Positions 28,762 to 36,630 of a stretch of DNA of 64,000 nucleotides are shown here, one piece after another. The notes below the pieces were generated by a model, which saw nothing but the letters and a program-made list of their open reading frames with translations, searched no databases and was not told the DNA's origin. Source of the stretch: Marinomonas posidonica IVIA-Po-181 (GTDB lineage Bacteria > Pseudomonadota > Gammaproteobacteria > Pseudomonadales > Marinomonadaceae); NCBI RefSeq assembly GCF_000214215.1, contig NC_015559.1:3831001-3895000 (forward strand). The letters are read 5' to 3'. The first letter of the stretch is position 1, and the number at the start of each line of letters is the position of its first letter. Both the position numbers and the translations under genes were made by a program.

Positions 28762-30143
28762 GCACTACTCCCCACCAATAAATGGATTCTGGCTCTGAGC
28801 CCTCCTATGGGGCTATCCTCCAAGAAAAAATCACCGCCATGAGCATCAGCCACGCTGGCAACAATCGACAAGCCAAGACCAGAACCATTAACACTATCTG
28901 ATAGTCGTTCAAAGCGAACCAGCACCTTCTCTCTTAACGACTTAGGAATGCCAACACCAGCATCATCAACGATAATGTCTACCCGCCCTTTATTATTATG
29001 CAAACTTAACTCAATTTGATTATCTTCAGGACCATAAAGAACAGCATTATCCAAAAGATTACGAACCGCCTCTCTTAAACTAATGGAATCGCCCATAAAC
29101 AACGGAATGTCTCCGTCAGATTGGTAGGAGAAATCAATAGAACGATGGGCATTATCACGCACGCATTCCGTTAATAACTGCTTCATTTCTGTTTCTATAT
29201 TTACTTTTTTTGTGATTTTTGTATCCCCTCTATGAACCACCATTGCATGGGCAAGCAGCTGATTAGTTAAGCGCGTGAGACGTACATGCTCTTCTCGTAT
29301 TCGATGTAAATGCTCAGGTAACTCCTCTAAATTGCGACTTTGACTCGCAATATCTAACTGCGCCTGAGTTGAACTTTGCACTGTACGAATTTGATGACTC
29401 GCATCCGCAATAAATGTCTTCATAGAATTTAGGTTAGCAAGTAATTGTTTTTGGTAGTTGTTGATCGCTTTTACCAAAGGAGCAACTTCTTGAATGGGAG
29501 TTGCCTCCATTTGCTCAGCCAATAAAGGCGAGTATGAAGCAAGACTTTTTGAAATAGAGCTGAGGGGTTCAAGTGCTCGATTAATGGCGAACCAAAGCAC
29601 TAACATGACAAACACCATAATGCCAAAAAGCACGACCAGACTGCGATAAAGAATGTCATTCATCATCTCATAACGCGCTTTTAATGTTTGTGCTAAAACC
29701 ACCGTTACCCAACCAGAGACAGCCGGTTCCGAAAGCCTCTTACGGCGAATAACGACTCTTACATCTTCCGCTAAATAATGATCATTATAAAAGGATAAAG
29801 GAGTCGCCATAGCCTTGATTTTTTTGGGTATGGGCATGTTTTCATAACCGGTAATAAGCTCCCCCTTGATGCCTAATACCTGATAAAACACCTTATCTTT
29901 ATTCGCTAACTGCATCATTTCAAAAGCCGCATAAGGCAAATCTAGATCCACCTGATCACCATAAACATGTAAACCTTCCATGATCGATAAACTGGCACTA
30001 TTTAACAAGCGATCATAGGAATAATCCGCTGCTTGGCGAGCATAATGCCAAACACCTATGCTTAAAATAATAAAAATAGAAAGCAATAATAACGAGGTGC
30101 GAGTTAGCATTCGTAAACGCAGGGAGTAACTTTTCTCAATCAT
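28758..30143 (-). CDS. tctE: TctE-like sensor histidine kinase
   Basis: This kinase is about 461 residues long from the ATG at 30143. An in-frame start at 30200 would overlap the regulator gene by 65 bases; the chosen start overlaps by eight. It has helices at about 13-32 and 168-188, a periplasmic domain between, and a HAMP-like linker. The HisKA box is ASHQIRTVQSS (His250), where the usual Pro after RT is Val. The ATPase domain shows LLDNAVLYG, DDAGVGIP and GSGLGLSIV. Together with TctD it forms a two-component system that controls tricarboxylate uptake in Salmonella and pseudomonads. Confidence 0.87.
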   Translation of the reverse strand: MIEKSYSLRLRMLTRTSLLLLSIFIILSIGVWHYARQAADYSYDRLLNSASLSIMEGLHVYGDQVDLDLPYAAFEMMQLANKDKVFYQVLGIKGELITGYENMPIPKKIKAMATPLSFYNDHYLAEDVRVVIRRKRLSEPAVSGWVTVVLAQTLKARYEMMNDILYRSLVVLFGIMVFVMLVLWFAINRALEPLSSISKSLASYSPLLAEQMEATPIQEVAPLVKAINNYQKQLLANLNSMKTFIADASHQIRTVQSSTQAQLDIASQSRNLEELPEHLHRIREEHVRLTRLTNQLLAHAMVVHRGDTKITKKVNIETEMKQLLTECVRDNAHRSIDFSYQSDGDIPLFMGDSISLREAVRNLLDNAVLYGPEDNQIELSLHNNKGRVDIIVDDAGVGIPKSLREKVLVRFERLSDSVNGSGLGLSIVASVADAHGGDFFLEDSPIGGLRARIHLLVGSSA

Positions 30144-30804
30144 CAACATGAGCAAGATACCCCAAACCACGAATGGTTTTGATAATGAGTGACGAACCAT
30201 CCAAATGCTTTCTTAAACGGGTCAGGGTTTGCTCTATGGCATTGGGCGTATAAGCTTCATCATAATGATAAAGTCGATTGGAGATATCATCCTTAGTTAA
30301 AACTCGATCTAGGTTATGCAAAAACAGATCTAATAATTGCCTTTCTCTAGGTCGTAAATCCAGCAGTTTACCTTCCACAAAAGCTGAATGAGTGGCTAGG
30401 TTGTAGTGTAGATTTCCACACTGTACTTCATTACTCACCTCCCCCCTCTCACGTCGATAAAGCGCTCGACAACGGGCAGCTAACTCACGAAAATCAAAAG
30501 GTTTTGCTAAATAATCGTCAGCGCCAAAATCCAATGAACTGACTCTATCATCCACCTCAGTTCGAGCCGTTAACATCAAAACAGAAAGACGATTTCCACT
30601 GGCCCTTAAACTCTGCAACAGCTGAAAACCACTTTTTCCTGGTAAATTAATATCCAAAATCAACAAATCGAAATCCGCAAACGACAAGCTATTTTCAGCT
30701 TGTTCAACAGAGTTAACCCAATCAATAGGCTCCCCTAAATTGCGAAAATAGACCTGAATAGACTCGGCTAACCCCTGATTATCTTCAATCAATAACATAC
30801 GCAT
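30136..30804 (-). CDS. tctD: TctD-like response regulator (OmpR family)
   Basis: This 222-residue regulator has a receiver domain with Asp51-region motif LLILDINLPGKSG, the acidic pair at its N-terminus (LIEDNQG) and Lys in LAKPFDF. The winged-helix DNA-binding domain (about 130-220) ends TIRGLGYLAHV. It is transcribed away from tctCBA, which starts 118 bases away. Direct repeats suitable for OmpR-type binding lie in that gap. The assignment to TctD rests on similarity and on the divergent tctCBA genes. Confidence 0.87.
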   Translation of the reverse strand: MRMLLIEDNQGLAESIQVYFRNLGEPIDWVNSVEQAENSLSFADFDLLILDINLPGKSGFQLLQSLRASGNRLSVLMLTARTEVDDRVSSLDFGADDYLAKPFDFRELAARCRALYRRERGEVSNEVQCGNLHYNLATHSAFVEGKLLDLRPRERQLLDLFLHNLDRVLTKDDISNRLYHYDEAYTPNAIEQTLTRLRKHLDGSSLIIKTIRGLGYLAHVDD

Positions 30805-30829
30805 GTCGGGTACCTTATTTATTCTTTCC

Positions 30830-30851
30830 TTGTCAGCTTGGTGTCAGTTAA
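30830..30851 (+). promoter_or_regulatory. Direct repeats in the tctD-tctC divergent promoter region
   Basis: TTGTCAG (30830-30836) and GTGTCAG (30841-30847) share TGTCAG with exactly 11 bases between starts, one helical turn, as bound by OmpR-family regulators. TctD is the obvious candidate; a Pho-box-like reading is also possible. Confidence 0.5.
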
Positions 30852-30872
30852 GAAGTGTAAGTTTGTTCTTCA

Positions 30873-30890
30873 CTGTACTAGCAAGTACAG
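30873..30890. repeat. Inverted repeat upstream of tctC
   Basis: CTGTACT and AGTACAG flank AGCA, a perfect 7-base inverted repeat about 33 bases before the tctC start. It may be an operator or leader hairpin; no regulator can be assigned. Confidence 0.4.
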
Positions 30891-30922
30891 AAAAATAACA
30901 AAAAATAATTGGAGTACAAAAT

Positions 30923-31903
30923 ATGACTAAATCTATCCGAGCGTTATTACTCGCAAGCGGTCTATCTATCGCCCTTAGCGCAAGTGCTTTTGAAGCAAAT
31001 AAACCCACTTGTATTGCTCCTGCCAAACCTGGCGGTGGATTTGATTTAACCTGTCGAATTATTGCGAGTGGATTTACTGATGCAGGCCTTACCAAAGTTC
31101 CTATGGCGGTTACGTTTATGCCTGGTGGCGTTGGTGCTGTGGCTTACAACTACATTAATTCTAGCAACCCTGATGATCCGAATAAGTTAGTTGCGTTCAG
31201 CTCTGGCTCATTACTTAACATAGCACAAGGGAAATTCGGTAAAAATCTTGATGAAAACAATGCTCGTTGGGTAGGCACTGCTGGGGTGGATTATGGTGCC
31301 ATTTTAGTAAAAGCCGATGCGCCATGGAATACCTTGGGCGAACTGGTCAATGACATCAAAATAGACCCAAGCAAATTCGTTTTTGGTGCAGGTGGTGGTG
31401 TCGGCAGCCAAGACTGGATGAAGGCCGCGATTATCATGAAGTCTTCAGGTATCGATCCGAAGAAAATGCGTTATGTTGCCTATGAAGGCGGTGGTGAAGC
31501 GCTAGCCGCACTGTTAGGAGGGCATATTAAGGTGTTCCCTGGCGATGTTGGTGAAATGGAAGGTTTGGTGAATTCAGGCAAAGTCAAAGTTCTTGCCATT
31601 ATGTCTCCAGAGCGTTTAAAAGGTAAATTCTCTCAGTACCCTACCGCCATTGAGCAAGGTTTTAATGCCGAATGGACCATTCTTCGTGGTTACTATTTAG
31701 GGCCAAAAGTATCAGATGACGCTTACCATTATTGGGCAGAGCAATTCCAGAAAGCTTACCAAAATCCTGCTTTCGATAAGGCTGTTATCAAGAAAGGCTT
31801 AGTCCCTTTGCATCTATCTGGTATGACATTAAACAGCTACATAAAAGAGCGTGTAGTCTACATGCGTGGTCTCGCCGTTGAAGCTGGTTTGATCAAGCAA
31901 TAG
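30923..31903 (+). CDS. tctC: Tripartite tricarboxylate transporter binding protein TctC
   Basis: This 326-residue periplasmic protein has a signal peptide (MTKSIRALLLASGLSIALSA, cleavage near ASA-FEA) and the TctC fold with APAKPGGGFDLTCR at the ligand-binding N-terminal region. Residues GVGSQDWMKAA and HIKVFPGDVGEME are typical. The preferred substrate may be citrate or another carboxylate. It is the first gene of tctCBA and is transcribed away from the two-component system. Confidence 0.9.
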   Translation: MTKSIRALLLASGLSIALSASAFEANKPTCIAPAKPGGGFDLTCRIIASGFTDAGLTKVPMAVTFMPGGVGAVAYNYINSSNPDDPNKLVAFSSGSLLNIAQGKFGKNLDENNARWVGTAGVDYGAILVKADAPWNTLGELVNDIKIDPSKFVFGAGGGVGSQDWMKAAIIMKSSGIDPKKMRYVAYEGGGEALAALLGGHIKVFPGDVGEMEGLVNSGKVKVLAIMSPERLKGKFSQYPTAIEQGFNAEWTILRGYYLGPKVSDDAYHYWAEQFQKAYQNPAFDKAVIKKGLVPLHLSGMTLNSYIKERVVYMRGLAVEAGLIKQ

Positions 31904-31912
31904 GACGATAAT

Positions 31913-32350
31913 ATGTTTGACCGCATTTTTGCGGGTGCATTATTGGTACTGTCTGGGCTTATTGCCTGGACAGCTTTCCATTTCGATGTCCCGTTTCAGT
32001 ATGAACCTCTAGGGCCAAAAGCCTTCCCTATTATCTTATCTATTGTTTTAGCTACATCTTGTGTTTGGATGATAGTAAAACCCGACAAAAACTCTTGGTA
32101 TCCAACCAAAGAAATTCTAATCAAAATAGTCATTGGTCTTATGATAATGGTGTTGTATGCAACTCTATTTGATGAAATGGGCTTTATCATTTCCACAACC
32201 ATAGTAGGTGCCATTTTTAGCTGGTTATTTGGTGAAAAGCCTCTTAGAGCCTTCTTGTATGCCCTAGCCCTAAGCTTAATCAGCTATTTCTTATTAGCCG
32301 ATTTAATGGAGCTTAATGTCCCAACCGGCTTACTTTTCGGAGACTTATAA
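31913..32350 (+). CDS. tctB: Tripartite tricarboxylate transporter small permease TctB
   Basis: This 145-residue membrane protein has four hydrophobic helices (about 5-23, 38-55, 68-86, 105-135). The motif PLGPKAFPIILSIVL at the second helix is a TctB hallmark. It is 9 bases after tctC, and its stop touches the tctA start by one base. Confidence 0.9.
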   Translation: MFDRIFAGALLVLSGLIAWTAFHFDVPFQYEPLGPKAFPIILSIVLATSCVWMIVKPDKNSWYPTKEILIKIVIGLMIMVLYATLFDEMGFIISTTIVGAIFSWLFGEKPLRAFLYALALSLISYFLLADLMELNVPTGLLFGDL

Positions 32351-33837
32351 TGGACGTTTTACATTACTTATCAATAGGCTTCTCTGTCGCTCTAACACCG
32401 CTTAATTTAGGCTTGGTTTTAGCTGGATGTTTTATCGGCACACTAATTGGTTCATTACCTGGTATAGGGCCAATCAATGGCGTAGCCATTTTGTTGCCAT
32501 TAGCCTATTCCATTGGTTTACCACCAGAGTCTGCCTTGATTTTATTGGCAGGTGTTTATTATGGCGCAGAATATGGCGGCCGAATTTCAAGTATTTTGCT
32601 CAATGTTCCAGGGGACGCAGGCGCAATCATGACAACATTAGATGGTTACCCTATGGCCAAACATGGCGAAGGTGGTCGAGCACTTGCTTTATCGGCCGTT
32701 TCGTCTTTCTTTGGTAGCATGGGAGCCTTACTGTTAATGGTCATTTTTGCACCTCTACTCAGCAAATTAGCAATTCAGTTCGGTCCTTCTGAATATGTTT
32801 GGTTGATGCTTTTTGCCTTCACTTGCTTAGCAACCATGGTGGGTAAACGCCCAATCAAAACCGTCGTTGGTGTGGTCATTGGCCTGCTTTTCGCGACGAT
32901 TGGGATTGATTCTGGCACTGGTATTTTACGCTTCACTATGGGGATCCCAAATTTATTCGACGGTGTGGATTTTCTGGTTGTTGTGATTGGTATGTTCGCC
33001 ATCAGCGAAGTGCTCATCTTATTAGAAAGCTGGGCACGCAATGATTTGAAACTTACCCCTGTTGGAAAAAGTTTTATTAGCTTTTCAGACATCATAGCTG
33101 TGAAATGGGTGATCTTCCGCTCAACACTGTCAGGTTTTTTAATCGGTGTGTTGCCAGGAACTGGGGCATCTATTGCCAGTGCGGTTGCCTACGGTACTGA
33201 AAAACGTTTTGCAGAAGGTAAAGACGAGCATTTTGGTACCGGTGATATTCGTGGCCTTGCTGCACCAGAAGCCGCAAACAATGCATCAGCAGCAGGCTCT
33301 ATGGTGCCTATGCTAACCTTAGGGATTCCTGGCAGCGGCACAACAGCCATCCTGTTAGGTGCCTTATTAATGTTTAACATCACCCCTGGTCCTCTATTGT
33401 TTGAACAACAGCCCAATATTGCATGGGGTCTGATCGCTTCTATGTTCATTGGTAACATCGCTTTATTGGTAATGAACTTGCCACTAATTGGCTTGTTTGT
33501 TCGACTACTGTCTATCAAGCAGTCTTACCTTGTACCTATTATTGTGATGCTAACCTTCGTCGGGATCTATTCCATTCATGGTGATACATTCGATCTATTC
33601 TTCATGATTGTATTAGGTCTTTTTGCCTTCATCTTACGCAAATTAGGCTTTTCTTTAGCTCCCATTATTTTGGGATTAGTATTAGGGGAAGTGTTAGAAG
33701 AAAACTTACGAAGAGCCTTGTCTATCAGTGGCGGTGATTGGTCTATCTTATTAAATAGCATCATGACTTATGTCTTAGCTTTTGCAACCGTTGCCGCACT
33801 TACGGCACCAAGAATACTAAAAGCTTTTAAACATTAA
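32350..33837 (+). CDS. tctA: Tripartite tricarboxylate transporter large permease TctA
   Basis: This 495-residue permease has about 12 membrane segments. The repeated signature motifs LIGSLPGIGPINGVAILLPL and LIGVLPGTGASIASAVAYG belong to the two halves of the protein, and YYGAEYGGRISSILLNVPGD and LTLGIPGSGTTAILLGALL are also characteristic. It uses an ion gradient to import the acid delivered by TctC. A strong terminator follows. Confidence 0.94.
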   Translation: MDVLHYLSIGFSVALTPLNLGLVLAGCFIGTLIGSLPGIGPINGVAILLPLAYSIGLPPESALILLAGVYYGAEYGGRISSILLNVPGDAGAIMTTLDGYPMAKHGEGGRALALSAVSSFFGSMGALLLMVIFAPLLSKLAIQFGPSEYVWLMLFAFTCLATMVGKRPIKTVVGVVIGLLFATIGIDSGTGILRFTMGIPNLFDGVDFLVVVIGMFAISEVLILLESWARNDLKLTPVGKSFISFSDIIAVKWVIFRSTLSGFLIGVLPGTGASIASAVAYGTEKRFAEGKDEHFGTGDIRGLAAPEAANNASAAGSMVPMLTLGIPGSGTTAILLGALLMFNITPGPLLFEQQPNIAWGLIASMFIGNIALLVMNLPLIGLFVRLLSIKQSYLVPIIVMLTFVGIYSIHGDTFDLFFMIVLGLFAFILRKLGFSLAPIILGLVLGEVLEENLRRALSISGGDWSILLNSIMTYVLAFATVAALTAPRILKAFKH

Positions 33838-33860
33838 GTTTTACTAGATTCGTCACTAAA

Positions 33861-33899
33861 AAAACCTTCATGATCAATCTGACCATGAAGGTTTTTTTT
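33861..33899. terminator. Bidirectional terminator between tctA and the first TRAP binding protein
   Basis: AAAACCTTCATG (33861-33872) pairs with CATGAAGGTTTT (33884-33895), followed by TTTT on the plus strand and an A-run upstream that gives U on the minus strand. Both converging units can use it. Confidence 0.88.
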
Positions 33900-33947
33900 A
33901 TTTCATAATACTCAGCATAAAGTATTAATTAAGCTATTAAAATTCAA

Positions 33948-35060
33948 CTAGTTAAGCTCACGAGCATTAATATAAGCTCGTTCAGAGACTTGGTGCCACG
34001 CTCTTACTTTACGGTTAAAGGCACTAAAAGAGTCATACACTTTTTGACTCATAGGGTCTGCCGCCGCGACTTCTTCTAATGTTTCAATGGACGCTTTCTT
34101 TAAAGCGGATAAAACTTCATCTGGAAAGCGCTTCAAAATAACCTGATGATCGTTTACTAAGGTTTCTAACGCTGCATTATTTCGCGCGGTAAATTCATCC
34201 AACATCACCGCATTGGCCTGACGAGTTGCCGCCCGGACAATCAATTGCAGGTCTTTCGGCAAAGCGTCAAATGCCTCTTTGTTATACAAGGCTTCCATAG
34301 TAGAACCCGGTTCATGCCAACCAGGGAAATAGTTATATTTTGCAGCCTTATATAAACCAAATGCTAAATCATTGTACGGACCCACCCACTCTGTTGCGTC
34401 AATTGCCCCCGTCTGTAAGGAAGTAAATATTTCCCCACCAGGCAAATTGACCGGAATTCCGCCCACCTTCTTCAAAACTTCCCCGCCCAAACCGGGTAAG
34501 CGCATTTTTAGTCCCTTAAAATCCTCCAATGAATTGATTTCTTTGTTGAACCAACCACCCATTTGTACACCAGTGTTACCCGCTGCCATTGGAATTAGAT
34601 TAAAGGGGGCGTAAATTTCTTCCCACAACGGCAAACCACCGCCATAGTGAAGCCATGAATTCATTTCTTGTGCAGTAAAGCCAAACGGTACCGCGGAGAA
34701 AAATTGTGAAGCTGGTACTTTTCCTTTCCAATAAAAGGCACCGCCGTGTCCCATCTGAGCGGTACCACGAGATACCGCATCAAACACTTCTAATGCCGGA
34801 ACCAACTCACCTGCGGCATATACTTTTACGGTTAAACGCCCGTTAGACATCTCCGTAATACTTTTTGCCAAGCCTTCCGCACCCGTCCCCAAACCGGGGA
34901 AGTTTTTCGGCCAAGTCGTCACCATTTTCCAGTGAATGACGTCTACTTTTGATTCTGACTTAACGGTTTTTTTAGCCTCTTCAGAACCACCACAAGCGAC
35001 CAATATCACGCTTGTTGCGGCAATTAATAAGCCTCTAACTAAGTTTTTTGCTACGTCCAT
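33948..35060 (-). CDS. dctP: TRAP transporter binding lipoprotein, copy 1 (TakP/FcbT1 type)
   Basis: This 370-residue binding protein has a lipoprotein signal with Cys23 in the lipobox LVAC and Gly at +2, so it is membrane-anchored. The TakP-type motifs are TTWPKNFPGLGTG, VSRGTAQMGHG, GVQMGGWF (Gln166), LKMRLPGLGGEV (Arg187) and DATEWVGPYND (Glu224-Trp225). In TakP such Gln, Arg and Glu-Trp residues hold the keto acid and sodium ion. It is the first of three equal-length paralogues. No dctQ or dctM gene is adjacent; the nearest is at 19.7-21.6 kb. Confidence 0.88.
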   Translation of the reverse strand: MDVAKNLVRGLLIAATSVILVACGGSEEAKKTVKSESKVDVIHWKMVTTWPKNFPGLGTGAEGLAKSITEMSNGRLTVKVYAAGELVPALEVFDAVSRGTAQMGHGGAFYWKGKVPASQFFSAVPFGFTAQEMNSWLHYGGGLPLWEEIYAPFNLIPMAAGNTGVQMGGWFNKEINSLEDFKGLKMRLPGLGGEVLKKVGGIPVNLPGGEIFTSLQTGAIDATEWVGPYNDLAFGLYKAAKYNYFPGWHEPGSTMEALYNKEAFDALPKDLQLIVRAATRQANAVMLDEFTARNNAALETLVNDHQVILKRFPDEVLSALKKASIETLEEVAAADPMSQKVYDSFSAFNRKVRAWHQVSERAYINARELN

Positions 35061-35144
35061 TTATAAAACCTTTTTATTCTGTTTAACCTTTAAATATTAC
35101 ATTGCGTATGACGACCATGAGTGAATGAAAACGTCCCCAAAGAA

Positions 35145-35175
35145 AAAGCTCTGTTATCTTGGATAACAGAGCTTT
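35145..35175 (-). terminator. Hairpin terminator after TRAP binding protein copy 2
   Basis: AAAGCTCTGTTATC (35145-35158) pairs perfectly with GATAACAGAGCTTT (35162-35175) across three bases, with a U-rich stretch on the minus strand (CUUUUUCUUU). It isolates copies 1 and 2 as separate transcripts. Confidence 0.87.
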
Positions 35176-35213
35176 CATACCTTCATCTAAACGATTTACA
35201 TCATCAGAATAGT

Positions 35214-36326
35214 TTAATCAATCTCACGAGCATTGATGTAAGCACGTTCAGATACTTCGTGCCATGCTCTTACTTTGCTGCCAAAGTCTTTGAAGGAGTC
35301 GTAAACTTTCTTACTCAACGGATCCGCTGCAGCCACTTCTTCTAGAGTTTCCGCCGATGCTTTCTTCAAGGCAGACAGCACGTCTTCAGGGAAGGGTTTC
35401 AAAGAAACGTTGTGGTCATTCACCAAGGTTTGCAACGCAGAGTTGTTCAAGGCGGTGAATTCATCCAACATTTCTGCATTTGCTTGGCGAGTTGCCGCAC
35501 GGACAATCAACTGCAGATCTGTCGGCAATGCTTCGAACGCTTCTTTGTTGTAAATAGCTTCCATAGTGGAACCTGGCTCATGCCAACCTGGGTAGTAATA
35601 GTATTTCGCCGCTTTGTACAAACCAAAGGCTAAATCATTGTATGGACCAACAAATTCGGTCGCATCAATGGCACCTGTTTGCAATGAAGTGAAGATTTCG
35701 CCACCAGGCAAGTTAACTGGAATACCACCAACTTTCTTCAAGACTTCACCACCCAAACCAGGGATACGCATTTTCAGGCCTTGAAAGTCATCCAGTGAAT
35801 TGATTTCTTTGTTGAACCACCCACCCATTTGTACACCTGTGTTACCTGCGGCCATTGGGATTAGATTAAAAGGTGCATAAACTTCTTCCCACAGGGCCAA
35901 ACCGCCACCATGGTGAATCCAAGAGTTGATTTCTTGCGCGGTGAAACCAAAGGGAACCGCTGTAAAGAACTGTGCCGCAGGGGCTTTACCTTTCCAGTAG
36001 TACGCTGCGCCATGACCCATTTGCGCCGTACCACGAGACACAGCATCAAACACTTCTAGTGCTGGCACCAATTCACCTGCCGCATAGACTTTAATGTTGA
36101 TACGGCCATTGGACATTTCATTAATGCTTTTCGCTAGGTTTTCAGCACCCGTTCCCAGACCAGGGAAATTTTTCGGCCAAGTTGTGACCATTTTCCAGTT
36201 AATCACTTCCGCTTTGGTTTCCGTTTTCGCGGTTTCTTCCGCTTTTTCAGAACCACCACAGGCCACTAAAGTAGCCGTTGTTAAGCCGAGCAATGCCAGT
36301 TTGCTCCAGGTTTTTATTTTACTCAT
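35214..36326 (-). CDS. dctP: TRAP transporter binding lipoprotein, copy 2 (TakP/FcbT1 type)
   Basis: Same length and layout as copies 1 and 3: 370 residues, lipobox LVAC with Cys23, and the conserved core TTWPKNFPGLGTG, AQMGHGAAYYWKG, GVQMGGWFNKEIN and LKMRIPGLGGEV. It differs at the putative ion/ligand site: DATEFVGPYND has Phe225 where copies 1 and 3 have Trp. This may change the ligand range. It has its own terminator and a separate upstream region of about 300 bases, so it is probably regulated separately. Confidence 0.88.
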   Translation of the reverse strand: MSKIKTWSKLALLGLTTATLVACGGSEKAEETAKTETKAEVINWKMVTTWPKNFPGLGTGAENLAKSINEMSNGRINIKVYAAGELVPALEVFDAVSRGTAQMGHGAAYYWKGKAPAAQFFTAVPFGFTAQEINSWIHHGGGLALWEEVYAPFNLIPMAAGNTGVQMGGWFNKEINSLDDFQGLKMRIPGLGGEVLKKVGGIPVNLPGGEIFTSLQTGAIDATEFVGPYNDLAFGLYKAAKYYYYPGWHEPGSTMEAIYNKEAFEALPTDLQLIVRAATRQANAEMLDEFTALNNSALQTLVNDHNVSLKPFPEDVLSALKKASAETLEEVAAADPLSKKVYDSFKDFGSKVRAWHEVSERAYINAREID

Positions 36327-36630
36327 TCGTTATCCCTCAAGAGGCTAGTTTCACTTATTTTTATAAGACTTAGCTTTGAAAATATTCTATATGTGCAACT
36401 CTAATCACACTCTTGAGCGTCTGTAGCTCGCTCAAGAATAGACACATTTTTTGCACTAAGTGATTGGGATAGTATGAATTGCTGAGCCAGCCCTCAAGAT
36501 CTTTTTGTTATTTATTGAGGATTTAGATGATTTTTTCGACATAAAACAAAAAAACGCCTTCCTCAATAGAGAAAAGCGTTTTTGTTTATTGCTTCGCTTG
36601 TTGGCGAAAAACGCCAGCCTAAATCAATAT
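36327..36630 (-). other. Gap between TRAP binding proteins 2 and 3
   Basis: About 300 AT-rich bases that should hold the promoter of copy 2 and the terminator of copy 3. No coding potential was recognised. A short second hairpin, TGGCG/CGCCA, lies near 36601-36616. Confidence 0.4.
36548..36584 (-). terminator. Hairpin terminator after TRAP binding protein copy 3
   Basis: AAAAACGC (36550-36557) pairs with GCGTTTTT (36576-36583), with partial pairing inside. On the minus strand the stem is followed by UUUUUGUUUU. It lies about 50 bases beyond the stop of copy 3. Confidence 0.7.
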
